Shown here piece after piece: positions 1 to 11,187 of a DNA stretch of 64,000 nucleotides (within the stretch, counting starts at the first letter, position 1; every line of letters starts with the position of its first letter). This stretch comes from Lojkania enalia. Taxonomy: Eukaryota; Ascomycota; Dothideomycetes; Pleosporales. The notes beneath the pieces were generated by a model. It saw only the letters and a program-made list of their open reading frames with translations. It did no database searches and was not told the DNA's origin. Position numbers and translations under genes: made by a program. Where the stretch lies: NCBI GenBank assembly GCA_010094045.1, contig ML986603.1, forward strand, positions 124,001 through 188,000. Direction: 5' to 3'.

Positions 1-1
1 T

Positions 2-3000
2 ATTGCTCCGATGAAGGGTCAAATCATGGTGCTCGTTGGTGCAAACGGTTGTGGCAAGTCAACCACTCTCAATGCTATCGCGGGCTTGGGCGGCGTTACT
101 TCCGGCTCAATTACCGTTAATGGGTCAGGAGGCATAGGTATTTGCCCACAAAAGAATGTTCTGTGGGATCATCTTACCGTCGAACAACATGCAAAAATCT
201 TTAACCGTATCAAGTCCAGTATAGTCAACTCTGCTACGGAGAGTGAACTCAGCAAGCTCATCAGTGATTGCGGTCTTACACAGAAGAATAAATCAATCTC
301 TCAGACGCTCTCCGGCGGCCAGAAACGCAAACTGCAGCTTATCTTGATGCTGACTGGTGGGAGTCAGGTATGCTGCGTTGATGAAGTTTCTGGCGGACTC
401 GATCCTCTGTCACGGCGAAAGATTTGGGACATTCTTCTTGCCGAACGAGGCAAGCGAACGATCCTGCTGACGACCCATTTCCTCGACGAGGCCGAGTTCC
501 TTGCTGACCACATGGTGATCATGTCGAAAGGCAGTTTAAAAGCGGAAGGCTCGGTGTCTGAGTTGAAGAGCAAGCTCGGTGGCGGCTTCCGCTTCCACTT
601 CTTGCATGGTTCTGGATATGGAGATTTGCCTGATGTTGAGGAGCTGTTTATAGGAGAACACAAGGAGTCTATGTTTGACCAGACTATCTACACTGTCAAG
701 GATACTAAGCGATCGGTGAGGATTATTAAAGAGCTTGAAGAACGCCGCGTCAAGGGTTACCAAGTCACCGGGCCCACTATTGAAGAGGTGTTCATGAAAC
801 TCGCCGAGGATCCCGACGCGCTTCTTCCATCTCATGCTTCTTTATCTTCCAATGACGACCAGAACAGCCATAAAACTCCACATCATGAGAAGAATGCCAA
901 TTTCAGCGCCTCTGAGGCACCTGATGAGCCTCTTATGACCGGAAAGGCCCTCACTTTCTTGCAGCAGTCGTTCATCCTATTTCGAAAACGACTGACCATC
1001 CTCAAACGCAACTACCTCCCTTACACTTCAGCCTTCTTAATTCCGATCATTGCAACAGCCGCGATATCAGTTCTCTTATATGACAGAAGTTACGGCGGTT
1101 GTGAGCCAAACCAACAGGTCCGAGATGCTGATATCCAAACTCTAGATGACGATAGCGATTACAAGCCGTTTCTGGTCGTAGGTCCGCTCAGTGCTCTCAC
1201 CAATGTTAACTTGACCGCATTTCAATCTATGTTACCACCGCAATTCGGCGACGCAAATTCCTCTCTGGATGCTTTTCAGGAATATATACAAATCGTCAAC
1301 TCGCTTGATGAATTCAATGCTTATATCCGAACAAACTTTAGCAAGGTAACACCCGGTGGTTTCTTCCTGGGCGAGGAACCAGTGTTCAGTTACTGGTCTA
1401 ATATTGGCTTCTTGGGTGTTTATTCTTCTATCTTCATGCAAAATGCTGTTGATATGCTTCTCACAAACACTTCCATTCAAACTACCTTCCGGTAAGCCTA
1501 TTTTTGTATTTAACTAATAGCGAACATATTAGCTGATTTAGAATAGGCCTTTCAATATTCCCTGGCGCGAGGATGCTACTAATCAGATCCAGTTTATATT
1601 CTATTTTGGTCTTATTATGTCTTGCTACCCGGCCTTCTTTGCACTTTATCCAACCGTTGAAAGGTTACGCAAGATCAGGGCGTTACAATATAGCAATGGT
1701 GCCAGACCCTTGCCACTTTGGTATGTTCTTCCCTCGATCCTGCTCCATTATCCTCATCCCCCGCCTACAAATGTTAAGCTTGGGCCGTGGGCTGGATTCC
1801 AATCTCGTATGAAGAAACGGTTCGCAATAACCTTATTTGCTGATCATTACCACAGGCTAGCGTATTTGTCTTTCGACTGGCTCAACGTTCTCATTACAAG
1901 TGGTATCATGACCATCATCCTCGCTGCTTCTACAGCAGACAATTGGTGGAACATCGGATATCTCTTTGTTGCTCTATTCTTATATGGCATGGCTGCATTG
2001 TTGACGGCGTATATCGTCTCACAATTTGCCAAGTCACAATTGTCTGCCTTCGCAATTGCAGCAGGATGGCAAGGGTACGGAGCACTAATAATACAAATTC
2101 AATGGATGCTAACTGTCATAGCTTCATGCTTCTAATGTACTTCACCGGCATAATGAACATTCAAAGCCAACTGGACATTGCCAAAGTTGACGATGCTCTC
2201 TCAATCTTCAACTACACATTCAACACTGTCACACCTTCTGGATGTCTCATCCGAGCACTCATAATCGCCATGAACATGTTCTCGTCTCTATGTCATGGTT
2301 CTCCACCGAAAATGTCAACATATCCTGGAGAGTTTAGGCTTTATGGTCAACCTATCCTCTACCTTGTAGCCCAATCTGCCATCATGTTCATTATACTTTT
2401 GATTATCGATCATAAATGGGCATCTGGCTGGTTCAAGCGTAAATTTAAGGTTAGAGATGCCGAAGAACAAGAAACTAGAGAGCCAGAAGTCTCGGAGGAA
2501 ATTGAACGCGTCAAGAAAGCAACCGATGGTCTTCGCGTAGAACATCTTACCCGCGCATTCAAGTCCCGACGATACGGATCCATTATTGCGGTAGATGATG
2601 TTACATTTGGTGTCAAGAAAGGCGAGGTTTTTAGCATCGTAGGCCCAAATGGTGCTGGCAAGTCCACCACAATCGGGATGCTACGTGGCGAGCTCAAGCC
2701 TACACAGCCTGGGGCCCAGATCCATCTGGGGAACATTGATGTTATGAAGGATCGACGTACAGCTCGCTCACGACTTGGCGTGTGTCCTCAATTTGATGCT
2801 GTCGATCAAATGACTGTGCTCGAGCATTTGGAATTTTACGCAGGTGTGAGAGGCGTTTCGGACGCTGAACGCAACGCTCGCCAGATCGTGAAGGCGGTGG
2901 GCTTGGAGAAATTTGCAAACCTTATGGCATCTCGGTTGTCAGGCGGCAACAAGAGGAAACTCAGTTTAGGCATCGCCCTGATCGGAAACCCGGAGCTTGT

Positions 3001-3648
3001 GCTTCTTGATGAGCCAAGCAGTGGAATGGACCCCTTAGCCAAACGCACTATCTGGAAGACACTCGCAGACTTCGTTCCTGGTCGAAGCGTACTGCTCACC
3101 GTAAGTAATCTTTATACCGATAACGTAACATAATTTGACAATCGTAGACACATTCTATGGAAGAAGCAGATCACCTCGCCGATCGCGTAGGCGTCCTTGC
3201 AAAACGCATGCTTGACGTGGGAACGACGGACCACCTTCGCAAGAAACATGGTCACGGTTTCCACATCCAAGTCATATGCAAATCGGCACCGCATACCTCT
3301 AATGAGGAAATGGAAGTTGTGAAACAATGGGTTGAAGCCACTCTTCCCGGCGCACAGCTCGAAGGCTTCTCGTACCATGGGCAGATGCGGTACAACATCC
3401 CATCCAAGATGGAAGATGGAGAAGAGAAAGGTGAGAATGGAGAAGAGCTGAGCGTTGGCAAGCTGTTTGTCTTGCTAGAGGAGAACAAGGAGAGACTCGG
3501 GTTGGAGTATTATTCAGTCAGTCCGAGTACATTTGACGAGGTGTTCTTAAGAGTAGTAGAGAAGCACAATATCGGGGAGGAGGATCTTACGCCGAAGAAG
3601 AGAGGATGGAAACTTGTCCTTCGGAAGTTGATTTTCCCTTTCTGGTAG
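2..3648 (+). CDS. ABCA-family ABC transporter, 5'-truncated by window edge
   Basis: This is the 3' part of a full-size ABCA-type (ABC1-like) lipid-transporter gene. Reading frame is open from base 2, and the first transmembrane domain must lie outside the window. Inferred exons are 2-1491, 1547-1720, 1856-2074, 2122-3100 and 3148-3648. All junctions are GT-AG and restore frame. The first nucleotide-binding domain shows Walker A GANGCGKST, signature LSGGQKRK, Walker B with VDE, and an H-loop TTH. A second membrane domain with several hydrophobic segments follows (about 1000-2430). The second NBD has GPNGAGKST, LSGGNKRK, LLDEPSSGMDP and TTHSMEEAD. The order NBD1-TMD2-NBD2 and the DP following each Walker B are typical of ABCA. 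Substrate is unknown; relatives move lipids across membranes. Both NBDs look catalytically intact. Confidence 0.9.
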
Positions 3649-4171
3649 ATGGTAGGGTTTCGATAGATTGAGATCCGATTGAGCTTGGGGGAGAGAGGAG
3701 GGGGAAGCAGCATCGCAAGTTTGGATGAAAAGGTAAAAGTAAATGGTCTACGTCTCTCTTTTGATACCATCTCTATGCTTTGGTTATCCACTTTCGCTTG
3801 ATTTTGGATGAACGATACCCGCTGAAGGCCGAGGCTGTAGAATTTCAACTAAATATATGCACTTAAGATACTCAACCAACTGCATCCACGAAAGATCATC
3901 TTGAGTTTATTCATTTATATCCTCGGCTAGTATACTATACGGATTATTTTGGAAGTTTCTGAACTCGTATGCGGCGTGCCTCGCTAACTTATCGATAACC
4001 CCGGCCTGCGAACAACTACGCAGAAAACAGCCGAAGCTCCCAGAACATGCGCAGCTCTCCAATTCATAAACACCTTCACACCACCGCGTCCAGCCCTCTA
4101 ATGCAATTCTCTACGCTTTTTCCGTCTAACAACCTCCCTCCCGATCGCTAACACACTAGACTATCGTCGAA
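3649..4171. other. Intergenic: ABCA 3' flank and OPI10 promoter
   Basis: No gene is recognisable here. The last 150 bases before the OPI10 start are pyrimidine-rich (CT tracts), as is common upstream of fungal start codons. Confidence 0.5.
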
Positions 4172-4819
4172 ATGTTTGGCATAATAATATCTTCTCGACC
4201 CGTCCTAACCGAACCTTCCCAAGTAGTCTCAGAGGCCCAATTCGCCTATAATATCCCCTCAATACCCTCCTTCTCACACATCGTCGTCTTCCTCCTTCCC
4301 GGTACTACACTACCTGATGGTACCGCCGCAGCCGTCTACGCACAATTACCCGGCTCGACCGAGTTCAAGTTACTAGGCGCCATTGCCAACGAGAAACCGA
4401 GCGCAATCTTCAAAGTAAATAATAAAGCTGGGGGCCCCGCTGGTGGAGGAATAGGCGACGATGACGCAATGGTTGACGAGGGGAACGTCGCGCCCATAGA
4501 TGGCGCTATTCCGAATCTCACACTCGGGATATCTGTTGAGCCAGCCGCCCAGGTTGCGGCCAACCTCGAACAGAAGAAGGCGCAGGAAGCAGCCGCGAAT
4601 GCAATACCAGCGACGGGACTTGAACTTGTCCGGGCTGGCGATAAGACTGTCGAGACGAAAGTTTTGGCGCAGCGAATCATCAAGAATTGTTTTGATTTCT
4701 TGACAAGTTGGGGAAGCGGGGATGTGGTGCCTATCAAGGCGTTTCAGGAGTGGTGGAAGAAATTTGAGGGAAGGATCGATAGGGATCCTGGGTTTTTAGA
4801 AAGGAGTGACGGAGGCTAA
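4172..4819 (+). CDS. OPI10: Hikeshi / OPI10-family protein
   Basis: Single-exon gene of 215 aa. The N-terminus MFGIIISSRPV, followed by FSHIVVFLLPGTTLPDGTAAAVY and a KLLGAIANEKPSAIFKV-like segment, is the signature of the Hikeshi/OPI10 (DUF775) family. Human Hikeshi imports Hsp70 into the nucleus during heat stress by binding FG-nucleoporins. Yeast OPI10 was found through inositol overproduction. Between the N- and C-terminal halves lies a Gly/Asp-rich insertion (about residues 89-110). The C-terminus has an amphipathic WWKKFEGRI helix typical of the family. Length matches the usual 190-220 aa. The start is the first ATG of the frame and sits after a CT-rich leader. No intron is needed. Confidence 0.85.
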   Translation: MFGIIISSRPVLTEPSQVVSEAQFAYNIPSIPSFSHIVVFLLPGTTLPDGTAAAVYAQLPGSTEFKLLGAIANEKPSAIFKVNNKAGGPAGGGIGDDDAMVDEGNVAPIDGAIPNLTLGISVEPAAQVAANLEQKKAQEAAANAIPATGLELVRAGDKTVETKVLAQRIIKNCFDFLTSWGSGDVVPIKAFQEWWKKFEGRIDRDPGFLERSDGG

Positions 4820-6208
4820 GTGACTGAAGAGGAGGGATGGTGTTAAAACTAGAGATACCAGTATGGAAAGGTAATGAGTTATGATTTGTACGAGTAAAGG
4901 TGCGTTTGGTACCTGGCCTTGGAATTTAGGTCGATAGTTTGTAGGAATAAGTCATTCGTATCCCGGGTTGCGATTACTGTAGATCTTGGTCATCATTTCG
5001 GGGAGCGTCCGTAGTTCGTTTGCTCTCCAGTAGGAGAAGACGTAGAAGGAAGTCTCGTTCATATATTCCTCTCCGCGTAATTATATACCCTTCCTACGAT
5101 AAGCAAAAGATATATAGTCCTTATCCCTAAATTGTACAATCCTGCTCAGATGCCAATTTATTGCCTGTGGATATCACCATCTCGCAAATGGATAGGTGAT
5201 GATACGAGGTTCAACCATAATGGCCTTCTCATGGGACCAACTAGTTTCGAGCTACAGTGTCGGAATTGGGTAATCGTTAACTCCCGATATTCTACACAAG
5301 AATATCGCCCCGAGTATGCTCAATCAAAAACGTCAGCCCACAGTGACCATGGGTATTCCGATTATCTGCACTGGAAATTGACCTCAGTCCACCGAAGAGG
5401 TATAACCACGGCTAAAGACAGATATGGAATGGTCCAAGTGTTAATGGAAGAGAAGACCAAATATCTTAAGACAGACCCTTCAACACAGTTGCTTAATCCA
5501 TGACCGGCAAATAGCAAACCCGATTATAATATTTCTGCTCTATAAAATTTAAGAGAAATGAGCACATAAGAAGCCTAGAATCGTTTTAATGCCACCAACT
5601 TCCAAAGGGAAAAAAATAACTAAGGGGCATGGTGGTGCAGGTGCTCCTTTTGTTAGCTTTTCATGATGTTTCTTTCTTTAATTAAAGTATGTATATATTC
5701 ATTAATGTGGCTGACACATTCTTAACACGCTCATTTTACTATTCTGATTCTATATTAAAGTGACGTTTGGCACGTATAAGGAAATATTTACAGGATATAG
5801 AATCAAAATACTGAAGTTCTTGCGTGATGTTTTAGAGCTTCAGAGGGCCCTGGTTGGTTCAAAGACGTTCAGCGTTCGACTACCTCACGCCGCAACAGTG
5901 AACTTCAGGATTATAGGGATTACTTCTGCAGAACCTATTCATCAAAAAGGCACATCAAGGTTAAATGGCTTAGAATAGGCAGTTGAATCATCCAACCACA
6001 GCGATCAAATAGCTATGGTAGCCGTAATCCCAAACTCCCCAATTCCAAATACCCATCAAAAAACCCAACTCTAGCATCTCTAAACCCCAACAATGCAAAT
6101 GTACAATCCACCAAGGCCCAAACCATCCCAATCATGAATATATAGTCTACAGAGGGAAACCCTACCACTAAGCTCTTTTTAATCTACTTCCTTCCCCAAT
6201 CACTGTCC
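4820..6208. other. Intergenic, AT-rich, no supported gene
   Basis: This 1.4-kb stretch lies between the OPI10 stop and the 3' end of the leftward membrane-protein gene. It has only short open frames. The longest (5132-5503) begins at a non-ATG codon and matches no family I know. Composition becomes AT-rich around 5500-5760. I see no repeat with clear ends. Confidence 0.45.
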
Positions 6209-7189
6209 CTACTCCTTAACCCCACTAGCAAACCATGGCGCCCTCGGCGCTACAGCATCAAACGTCCCATTCTTCAACAAGCAATTACCACCTGGATCCC
6301 CATCCGCCAGCATATCGGTCAAATTCGCCGAATAAGTAACACCGCCACAATCTAACTTCTCCGCACACTTATCCATACAACTGCTGAAATTGTACATGGT
6401 ATATATGCCAATGTTGTCGATGAACCGGCCTCGTCTATCCTTGGAACCCCGGACTCCGCGTCGACAGGTGATGCTGAACGTGGCGCCGATGGTGAGGTAA
6501 GGGTTTGGGATGTCGCGTGGGACAAATCGTGGTGCGGAGGGGTTGGTCGAGGTAGCTGGGTTGGGGCTACAGGGGAGGGATGCCATGCCTGTGGTTCCTG
6601 AAGTCACAGGACCTGTGGTTCCTAAGTTCATAGGACTTGTGGTTCCTGAGGTCATAGAACCTGTGGTCTTTGTAGGTCTTTCCATTTGATATTCTATTAG
6701 TTTCTCGATTATATGTACTGAAGGCGAGGAGGATACATACGTGGTGTCGGTTTTATTTGCGTAGTATCCGCCTACTGCTCCACCGACTGCCGCAACGATT
6801 ACAAATGTCGCAATGATGGCGGCCACAATGATGAATGTCCTTTTTTTGAGTCCGCATATGCGCCGCTCTTGAGCGTCTCTTCGAGATTCGTGCTCCACGG
6901 ACAGCAGCCCAGCATCGTCATGCGACACCTGCTTCTCATTCGAACTAGGCAAAGAAAGCACATATTTCTCCGGCCTCGCTCCCACTCCGGTCGTAGGCTG
7001 TGGATACGGTCCATTGGGATCGACCTGCAATCCCTCCACCTCCCTCCACGTCCGATCTACCTCTGGCGCGCCATCAACATTAACCTGTCTATCCCTCGGT
7101 GCCGTAAACGCTCGATGCGGTGCTTGACCTGGCGACGTAGGGGAATCTTGAATCACATTGATATTGGGAAGTCGCTGTTGTTTTAACAT
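6209..7189 (-). CDS. Single-pass membrane protein with Cys-rich ectodomain
   Basis: The open frame is 326 aa, read leftwards. Residues 1-115 are polar and proline-rich and would be cytosolic. Residues 118-138 form one strong transmembrane helix preceded by Lys/Arg (KKR), which suggests an N-in type topology. A Thr/Ser/Gly-rich stalk with TTG-type repeats follows (about 172-201). The C-terminal 100 residues contain six or more cysteines (TCRRG, SSCMDKCAEKLDCGGV, GNCLLKNG). This spacing resembles the PAN/apple-like modules common in fungal surface proteins. A likely intron at 6678-6740 (63 nt, GTATGT donor, CTAAT branch, AAG acceptor) would remove 21 stop-free residues and give a 305-aa product. 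The function is not known. A wall-sensor or adhesion role is only a guess from architecture. Confidence 0.7.
   Translation of the reverse strand: MLKQQRLPNINVIQDSPTSPGQAPHRAFTAPRDRQVNVDGAPEVDRTWREVEGLQVDPNGPYPQPTTGVGARPEKYVLSLPSSNEKQVSHDDAGLLSVEHESRRDAQERRICGLKKRTFIIVAAIIATFVIVAAVGGAVGGYYANKTDTTYVSSSPSVHIIEKLIEYQMERPTKTTGSMTSGTTSPMNLGTTGPVTSGTTGMASLPCSPNPATSTNPSAPRFVPRDIPNPYLTIGATFSITCRRGVRGSKDRRGRFIDNIGIYTMYNFSSCMDKCAEKLDCGGVTYSANLTDMLADGDPGGNCLLKNGTFDAVAPRAPWFASGVKE
6590..6668 (-). repeat. Short Thr/Ser/Gly coding repeat
   Basis: The plus strand shows three to four degenerate copies of a roughly 24-base unit containing ACCTGTGGTTCCT-like text. It encodes the TTG(S/P)(M/V)TSG stalk of the membrane protein. 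Such stalk repeats are often length-variable between strains. Confidence 0.6.
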
Positions 7190-8677
7190 AGCAAACAGAT
7201 TCTAAAGAAGTCGAATCAAGCTCCAAACGTCCATCTTATTCTCTAGGGACGGGGGGCGAGAGGCCTCATAGTCACCCAACGGACGTCGCATTAGGCAACC
7301 CGTAGGCGTTGTGTCAATCGTCCTCACAGCCGTGCCTACATTCCTGTAGTCCCCTCCAATCGCAGCCTCAGGACGCCAAACTCCAGTAACGTAACCGCAA
7401 ACTCGGGCTTTTCAGCTGAGCGCCGATCTGCGGTACACGCTGGGTATTCGCCGAGCCATTTTCCGCCCAAATCTATCTGACGGTGCCCTGAAATGTAACC
7501 CCGCGACAAAAACCCAGTTAGTTCGTTCTGTATACCATGCATCCCCCCCAGTTCAAGAGAAGCCATTCACATGATCCAACCACACATCACTATGAGCACA
7601 TCACAAATCTCCCATCCTCACTCTCTAGGACCACCCATTCACCCACTCAATCGCACGTGTTCGGTAGTCCCGAAATTCACTAATTCTTCGTTTCCAGTAA
7701 CGCAAATGCAAAACTCCCTCCTTCCTTCGCTGTGGCATTAATCAAAATCCTCTCAGCCCCATCCTCCGAAAATCACTAAAAACAGATTCTCGTCTGCACA
7801 TGCTACGCCACGGGGGCCACAAGGGACGCAGCAAAAGCAAACGCACGCCCAGTGTAGTACACATAGTAAAAGAGTCCAATCCCGCTTCGCGAGCGGGCGA
7901 GCGTCTGATTGTGTGGCTGCGTAGTAGGGAAGCGAGAGAAACATGTGAGGTAAGGCTCTGAGAGAGGGAGAGAGAGAGAGCTAGAGCTGTCCATACTACG
8001 CCGCACAGTCACCTCCCGTACCGCCCGGACATGCTGTTGGTAGCACATGCGACGAACTGGACCGCAAGGCCAGCCCGGGGCTGAAAAACCATCCATCCAC
8101 CTGTCCCAAACACCCAACAATAGCCGGGCATAAACTATAGTAATATCTAGCCTTCGTAGCCGGTCAGAAGAACAAGAGGCGCATAGTGTTTTGTATTAGT
8201 TTGGATTTTGTTTTTTAATATCTGATTCTGTTACTGATTTGTGATTACATGCTATACCTGCGAATTTCCGCTGTGCGAATAAAATATTTTGCCCAAGGTT
8301 GGCTAGCTATTTCGCACATATGGAGTGAGGGCACCCGAGCTAATCTAAAGGTATCGTCAACCATGACAAAAAAACTAAAAAAGAGTTTGGACGATGCAAC
8401 TCCGGAAATGCATGCATGCGGGATATGAGGGGAAAGGAAAGGAAAATCGTCACGCTATAAAGGCGTGCTGAGATGCGAGGCGGCCGTAGCCATATGCTAT
8501 ATACAGGTAAAGGGAAAAAAAAAAACAAAAACAAAAAAAAACACAAATGCTAATGTAAATCCCGGGGTATCATGCAGATGGCGAACCTCAAAAAAATAGT
8601 AGCCGCAGCCATACAAGATGCTTCTATGATAGGAATAAAAACAAAAACAGCACATGTCGCTTTTTATAATAGGTATT
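7190..8677. other. Intergenic, no gene recognised
   Basis: This 1.5-kb region lies upstream of the leftward membrane-protein gene and downstream of the leftward four-TM gene. It holds a GA-rich simple tract near 7960-7980 and A-rich tracts at 8516-8545. A small inverted repeat CACGC...GCGTG flanks a TATAAA core near 8451-8467. No open frame here looks like a conserved protein. Confidence 0.45.
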
Positions 8678-9592
8678 TCATGGGAAGCGTCCCGATGATT
8701 TCAAGCTCGCTGGAGCTTCCTCGTCGTCGTTTCGCAGCTTTTCGTGATGTATTAAGGTAGGTCTTCGTGCGGATATTACGGCGGAGATGGCAAGGGTGAC
8801 GAGGGTGAGGAGCTCAGCGGTGGCTGCGCCGATTGCGACGTAGAATGCGACACCCTGAAAAAACGCATTAGAATCGCGTGATATTTCACGATGAAAATGT
8901 CGGCTTACCTGCTCAGAGCAGACGGCGCGGTACTGGTACCTTCCGTTGCTCATCACGTTCCTGTTGGTGCACGCGTATCGTCCAAGGCTGGCTTTGCTGG
9001 CCTTATCGAGCAAATGGAATGTTACGAGCGCGGCGACCCAGAACACTACCGCGAAGCTCCCCGCAACGATTCGATACATGTCTCGTGAGCGGATCGGGCG
9101 CCGGAACGCTTTCTTGAAGGACATGAAGACAATCGCGCCGGACGCGAGGAAATTGCCTGCGGCGACGGTGAAGAGGATCAATGTGGGCGCGAGGTTTGTT
9201 CGTGCGGGCCATGTCATGGGCAGCTCTCCCTTTCTCAGGTCTAGATATCGATTGCCCCGGTATATCTCGAGGGTGTGCACCAGCATTGTCACCACGGTCC
9301 CGCTGAGGACGATTATGAGGATTCGTAGACATGATCGCAGGCTGCTCAGCCAGTGCGGCTTGTTGGCGGAGAGCTCGGTAGACATGCGTGTGCTCAATCG
9401 CGATGGAGAGGAAGGGTTAGAGTGCCCGCCGTGGTTGTTGAATTTCTGGTCCCAGGGCTGGCCGCCGGGGCGCGGTGACGATATTAAAGGGGTGGACTTG
9501 GTGGAGAGGATTGGGGGGGGGGACATTGGGCGGGCTGCGAAGTTGAGATGTGTTCTTGCTGCGAAGGCGGCGGCGTAGGCTCGAGGAGCCAT
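8678..9592 (-). CDS. Four-transmembrane fungal protein of unknown function
   Basis: Open frame of 304 aa from the ATG at 9592. Residues 1-80 are polar and rich in Pro/Ser. Four hydrophobic helices follow: LIIVLSGTVVTMLVHTL, TLILFTVAAGNFLASGAIVF, IVAGSFAVVFWVAALVTF, and AFYVAIGAATAELLTLVTLA. A conserved-looking WPARTNLAPT motif precedes helix 2. This is the layout of a large group of fungal four-TM proteins without a known role. A probable intron at 8855-8908 (54 nt, donor GTAAGC, acceptor TTTTTTCAG) is in frame and stop-free. Splicing it out leaves 286 aa and makes the fourth helix follow CSEQ directly. Start choice among several N-terminal Met codons is uncertain. Confidence 0.7.
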   Translation of the reverse strand: MAPRAYAAAFAARTHLNFAARPMSPPPILSTKSTPLISSPRPGGQPWDQKFNNHGGHSNPSSPSRLSTRMSTELSANKPHWLSSLRSCLRILIIVLSGTVVTMLVHTLEIYRGNRYLDLRKGELPMTWPARTNLAPTLILFTVAAGNFLASGAIVFMSFKKAFRRPIRSRDMYRIVAGSFAVVFWVAALVTFHLLDKASKASLGRYACTNRNVMSNGRYQYRAVCSEQVSRHFHREISRDSNAFFQGVAFYVAIGAATAELLTLVTLAISAVISARRPTLIHHEKLRNDDEEAPASLKSSGRFP

Positions 9593-9950
9593 GGTCCGGG
9601 GAGAGGGTGGTTATGTTCGATGCCGCAGTAGCTGGCCGCGCCTCATAGCCTGGGCCAGGGCCTGGTAGTCGGGCCCCGCTGATGGAGTCAAGCCTTGAGA
9701 TGGTCTGCGGGCGGCGGGAGCGCAGTGCAGGACGAGAAGCGTTTCAGGAGCTGCAATTGGGGGGGCACGGTGGTGGAGGCTCAGGGAGAGGACATGTCAA
9801 ACGGAGGCAAGGGGAAGAGCAGACGGAAGTGTTTTAATCCCAAACGAGCCTGGATTGGAGGCTGAGGCGGCCTGTGCTGTGCCCCGGGGCAGGTGAGAGG
9901 GCAGACCGCGCCAGCAGCAGCAGAGGAGCGGCGAGGCTTTGTGCAAGCCA

Positions 9951-9961
9951 GGGGGGGGGGG
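9951..9961. repeat. Poly-G run
   Basis: An uninterrupted run of 11 G followed by TGGGG. It is prone to slippage and to sequencing-length error. Confidence 0.9.
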
Positions 9962-10437
9962 TGGGGAGAGAGATTACATAGAAGGCGGACCCACAGTAAG
10001 TAAGTAGTTGCTGGAGATGAGCTCTACCTATACCTATTGCATCTACTTGGTTCTTGCTATAGACTGTATGTACCTACGGGGAGTGGACATCTGCGCTCAA
10101 GAGTCGGCGCGGACTGCCCACGGAGGCGCCTTCCTCGCGGTGGGCTGCAGCTGCAGAGCAAAAGCGTTTGGAGCGCGATAAGGCTGTGTGTCGCCTGCCC
10201 CCTGCCTGCGATGTCTGCCCCTTCGTGGCTGCCGCGCTGCTGCTTCAGGAGAGCGTCGTCAGATTGGGAACCGCGAACGCACCAGCCGTGCCAGGCCCGC
10301 CGCTGATTGGGTGGGCGTTTGGAAACGGCCGGGCTAGTGGCCCTCAGCCCCTCCCAAAAGCAGCGCACGGGGCGTTATGCCATGGCCTTTCATCTTTTTC
10401 TTCAACAACTCGATGCATCCCCTACCTAGACCGTCCG

Positions 10438-10466
10438 TCCAGACTCCAGACTCCAGACTCCAGACG
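10438..10466. repeat. 7-bp tandem repeat (CCAGACT)n
   Basis: About four head-to-tail copies of CCAGACT. Simple tandem repeat in the gene-poor region. Confidence 0.85.
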
Positions 10467-10659
10467 CAATCGTGCCATGGCCGCAGCTCGGAGAATTTTT
10501 CGTTCCGTGCAATGCTCGAGATGGCCCCCTCCAATCCGCTGTCTGCCCAGCAACCACATGTCACCGTAGTCGGTCGCCGGCTCAACCGCGTGTCGTGCCA
10601 CACCACAATGCCCAGCGCCCAGCGCCCAGCCACGCTTAGCTGCACACTTCCGCCGCCAC

Positions 10660-10722
10660 CAGTACCAGAACCAGAACCAGTACCAGCATCAGCACCAGCA
10701 CCAGCGCCAGCACCAGCCACGC
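10660..10722. repeat. Degenerate CCAGNA/CCAGCA hexamer repeat
   Basis: About ten copies of a 6-bp unit (ACCAGA/ACCAGC variants) in succession. It would encode Pro-Glu/Pro-Ala repeats in one frame, but the surrounding frame has no other coding support. Confidence 0.8.
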
Positions 10723-10881
10723 CATTGCGCTGCGGTGCCCTTGGCCGGGGTAGTGCGGGCCGAGACGCGACGCTGCGCGAAGGCTGACTAGACGATCTCA
10801 CCGCAGCTCACTTCTGACGGCGACATCTTCTCCTTAGGTGTATTAATAGTACCAGCCCTCCACTCCCCCCAGGCAGCAACG

Positions 10882-11187
10882 TCAGCGATCGTCTCGTAGG
10901 AGAAGCATGAGAATCCCCCGAGTTTCGCGCTTAGGACTGGGTAAGCACATATAAAGCGACGGCAACCCCCCAGCAGTTCGAGCTGTCCACGTCATGCGGA
11001 ACGGCCCCTCTGCATCAACCCTAGTCTGGCGCTGCATCCGCCAACATGCTCTGCAAAATAGGTAGACTATTATCGCAATTCCCAGAAATCCCATCAAATG
11101 GTAGATTGTGGCCGATGGATGGCCTGAACATCGTCGTGCCATCACGCGGAGCAGAGAAACGCGGGCCATGTCGCCGCTACACGTCAT
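10882..11187 (-). pseudogene. Possible fragment related to the four-TM gene
   Basis: A leftward frame of 101 aa has one hydrophobic helix (LMGFLGIAIIVYLFCRA), then about 15 polar residues, then MTWTARTA. The intact four-TM gene 1.3 kb away, on the same strand, has the same order: helix, polar linker, then MTWPARTN. The remaining helices are not visible in this frame. It may be a decayed tandem paralogue, a single exon of one, or coincidence. Confidence 0.3.

Noticed and set aside
5132..5503. A 123-codon plus-strand frame
   Set aside because: It starts at a non-ATG codon in AT-rich sequence, resembles no family, and has no convincing promoter or splice context.
8946..9578. A 210-codon open frame on the plus strand
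   Set aside because: Antisense to the four-TM gene, whose hydrophobic helices give a much better explanation of this sequence.
10037..10801. Several overlapping frames of 90-155 codons on both strands
   Set aside because: High GC and simple repeats keep stop codons rare here. Protein translations are low complexity with no domain, signal peptide or splice support.
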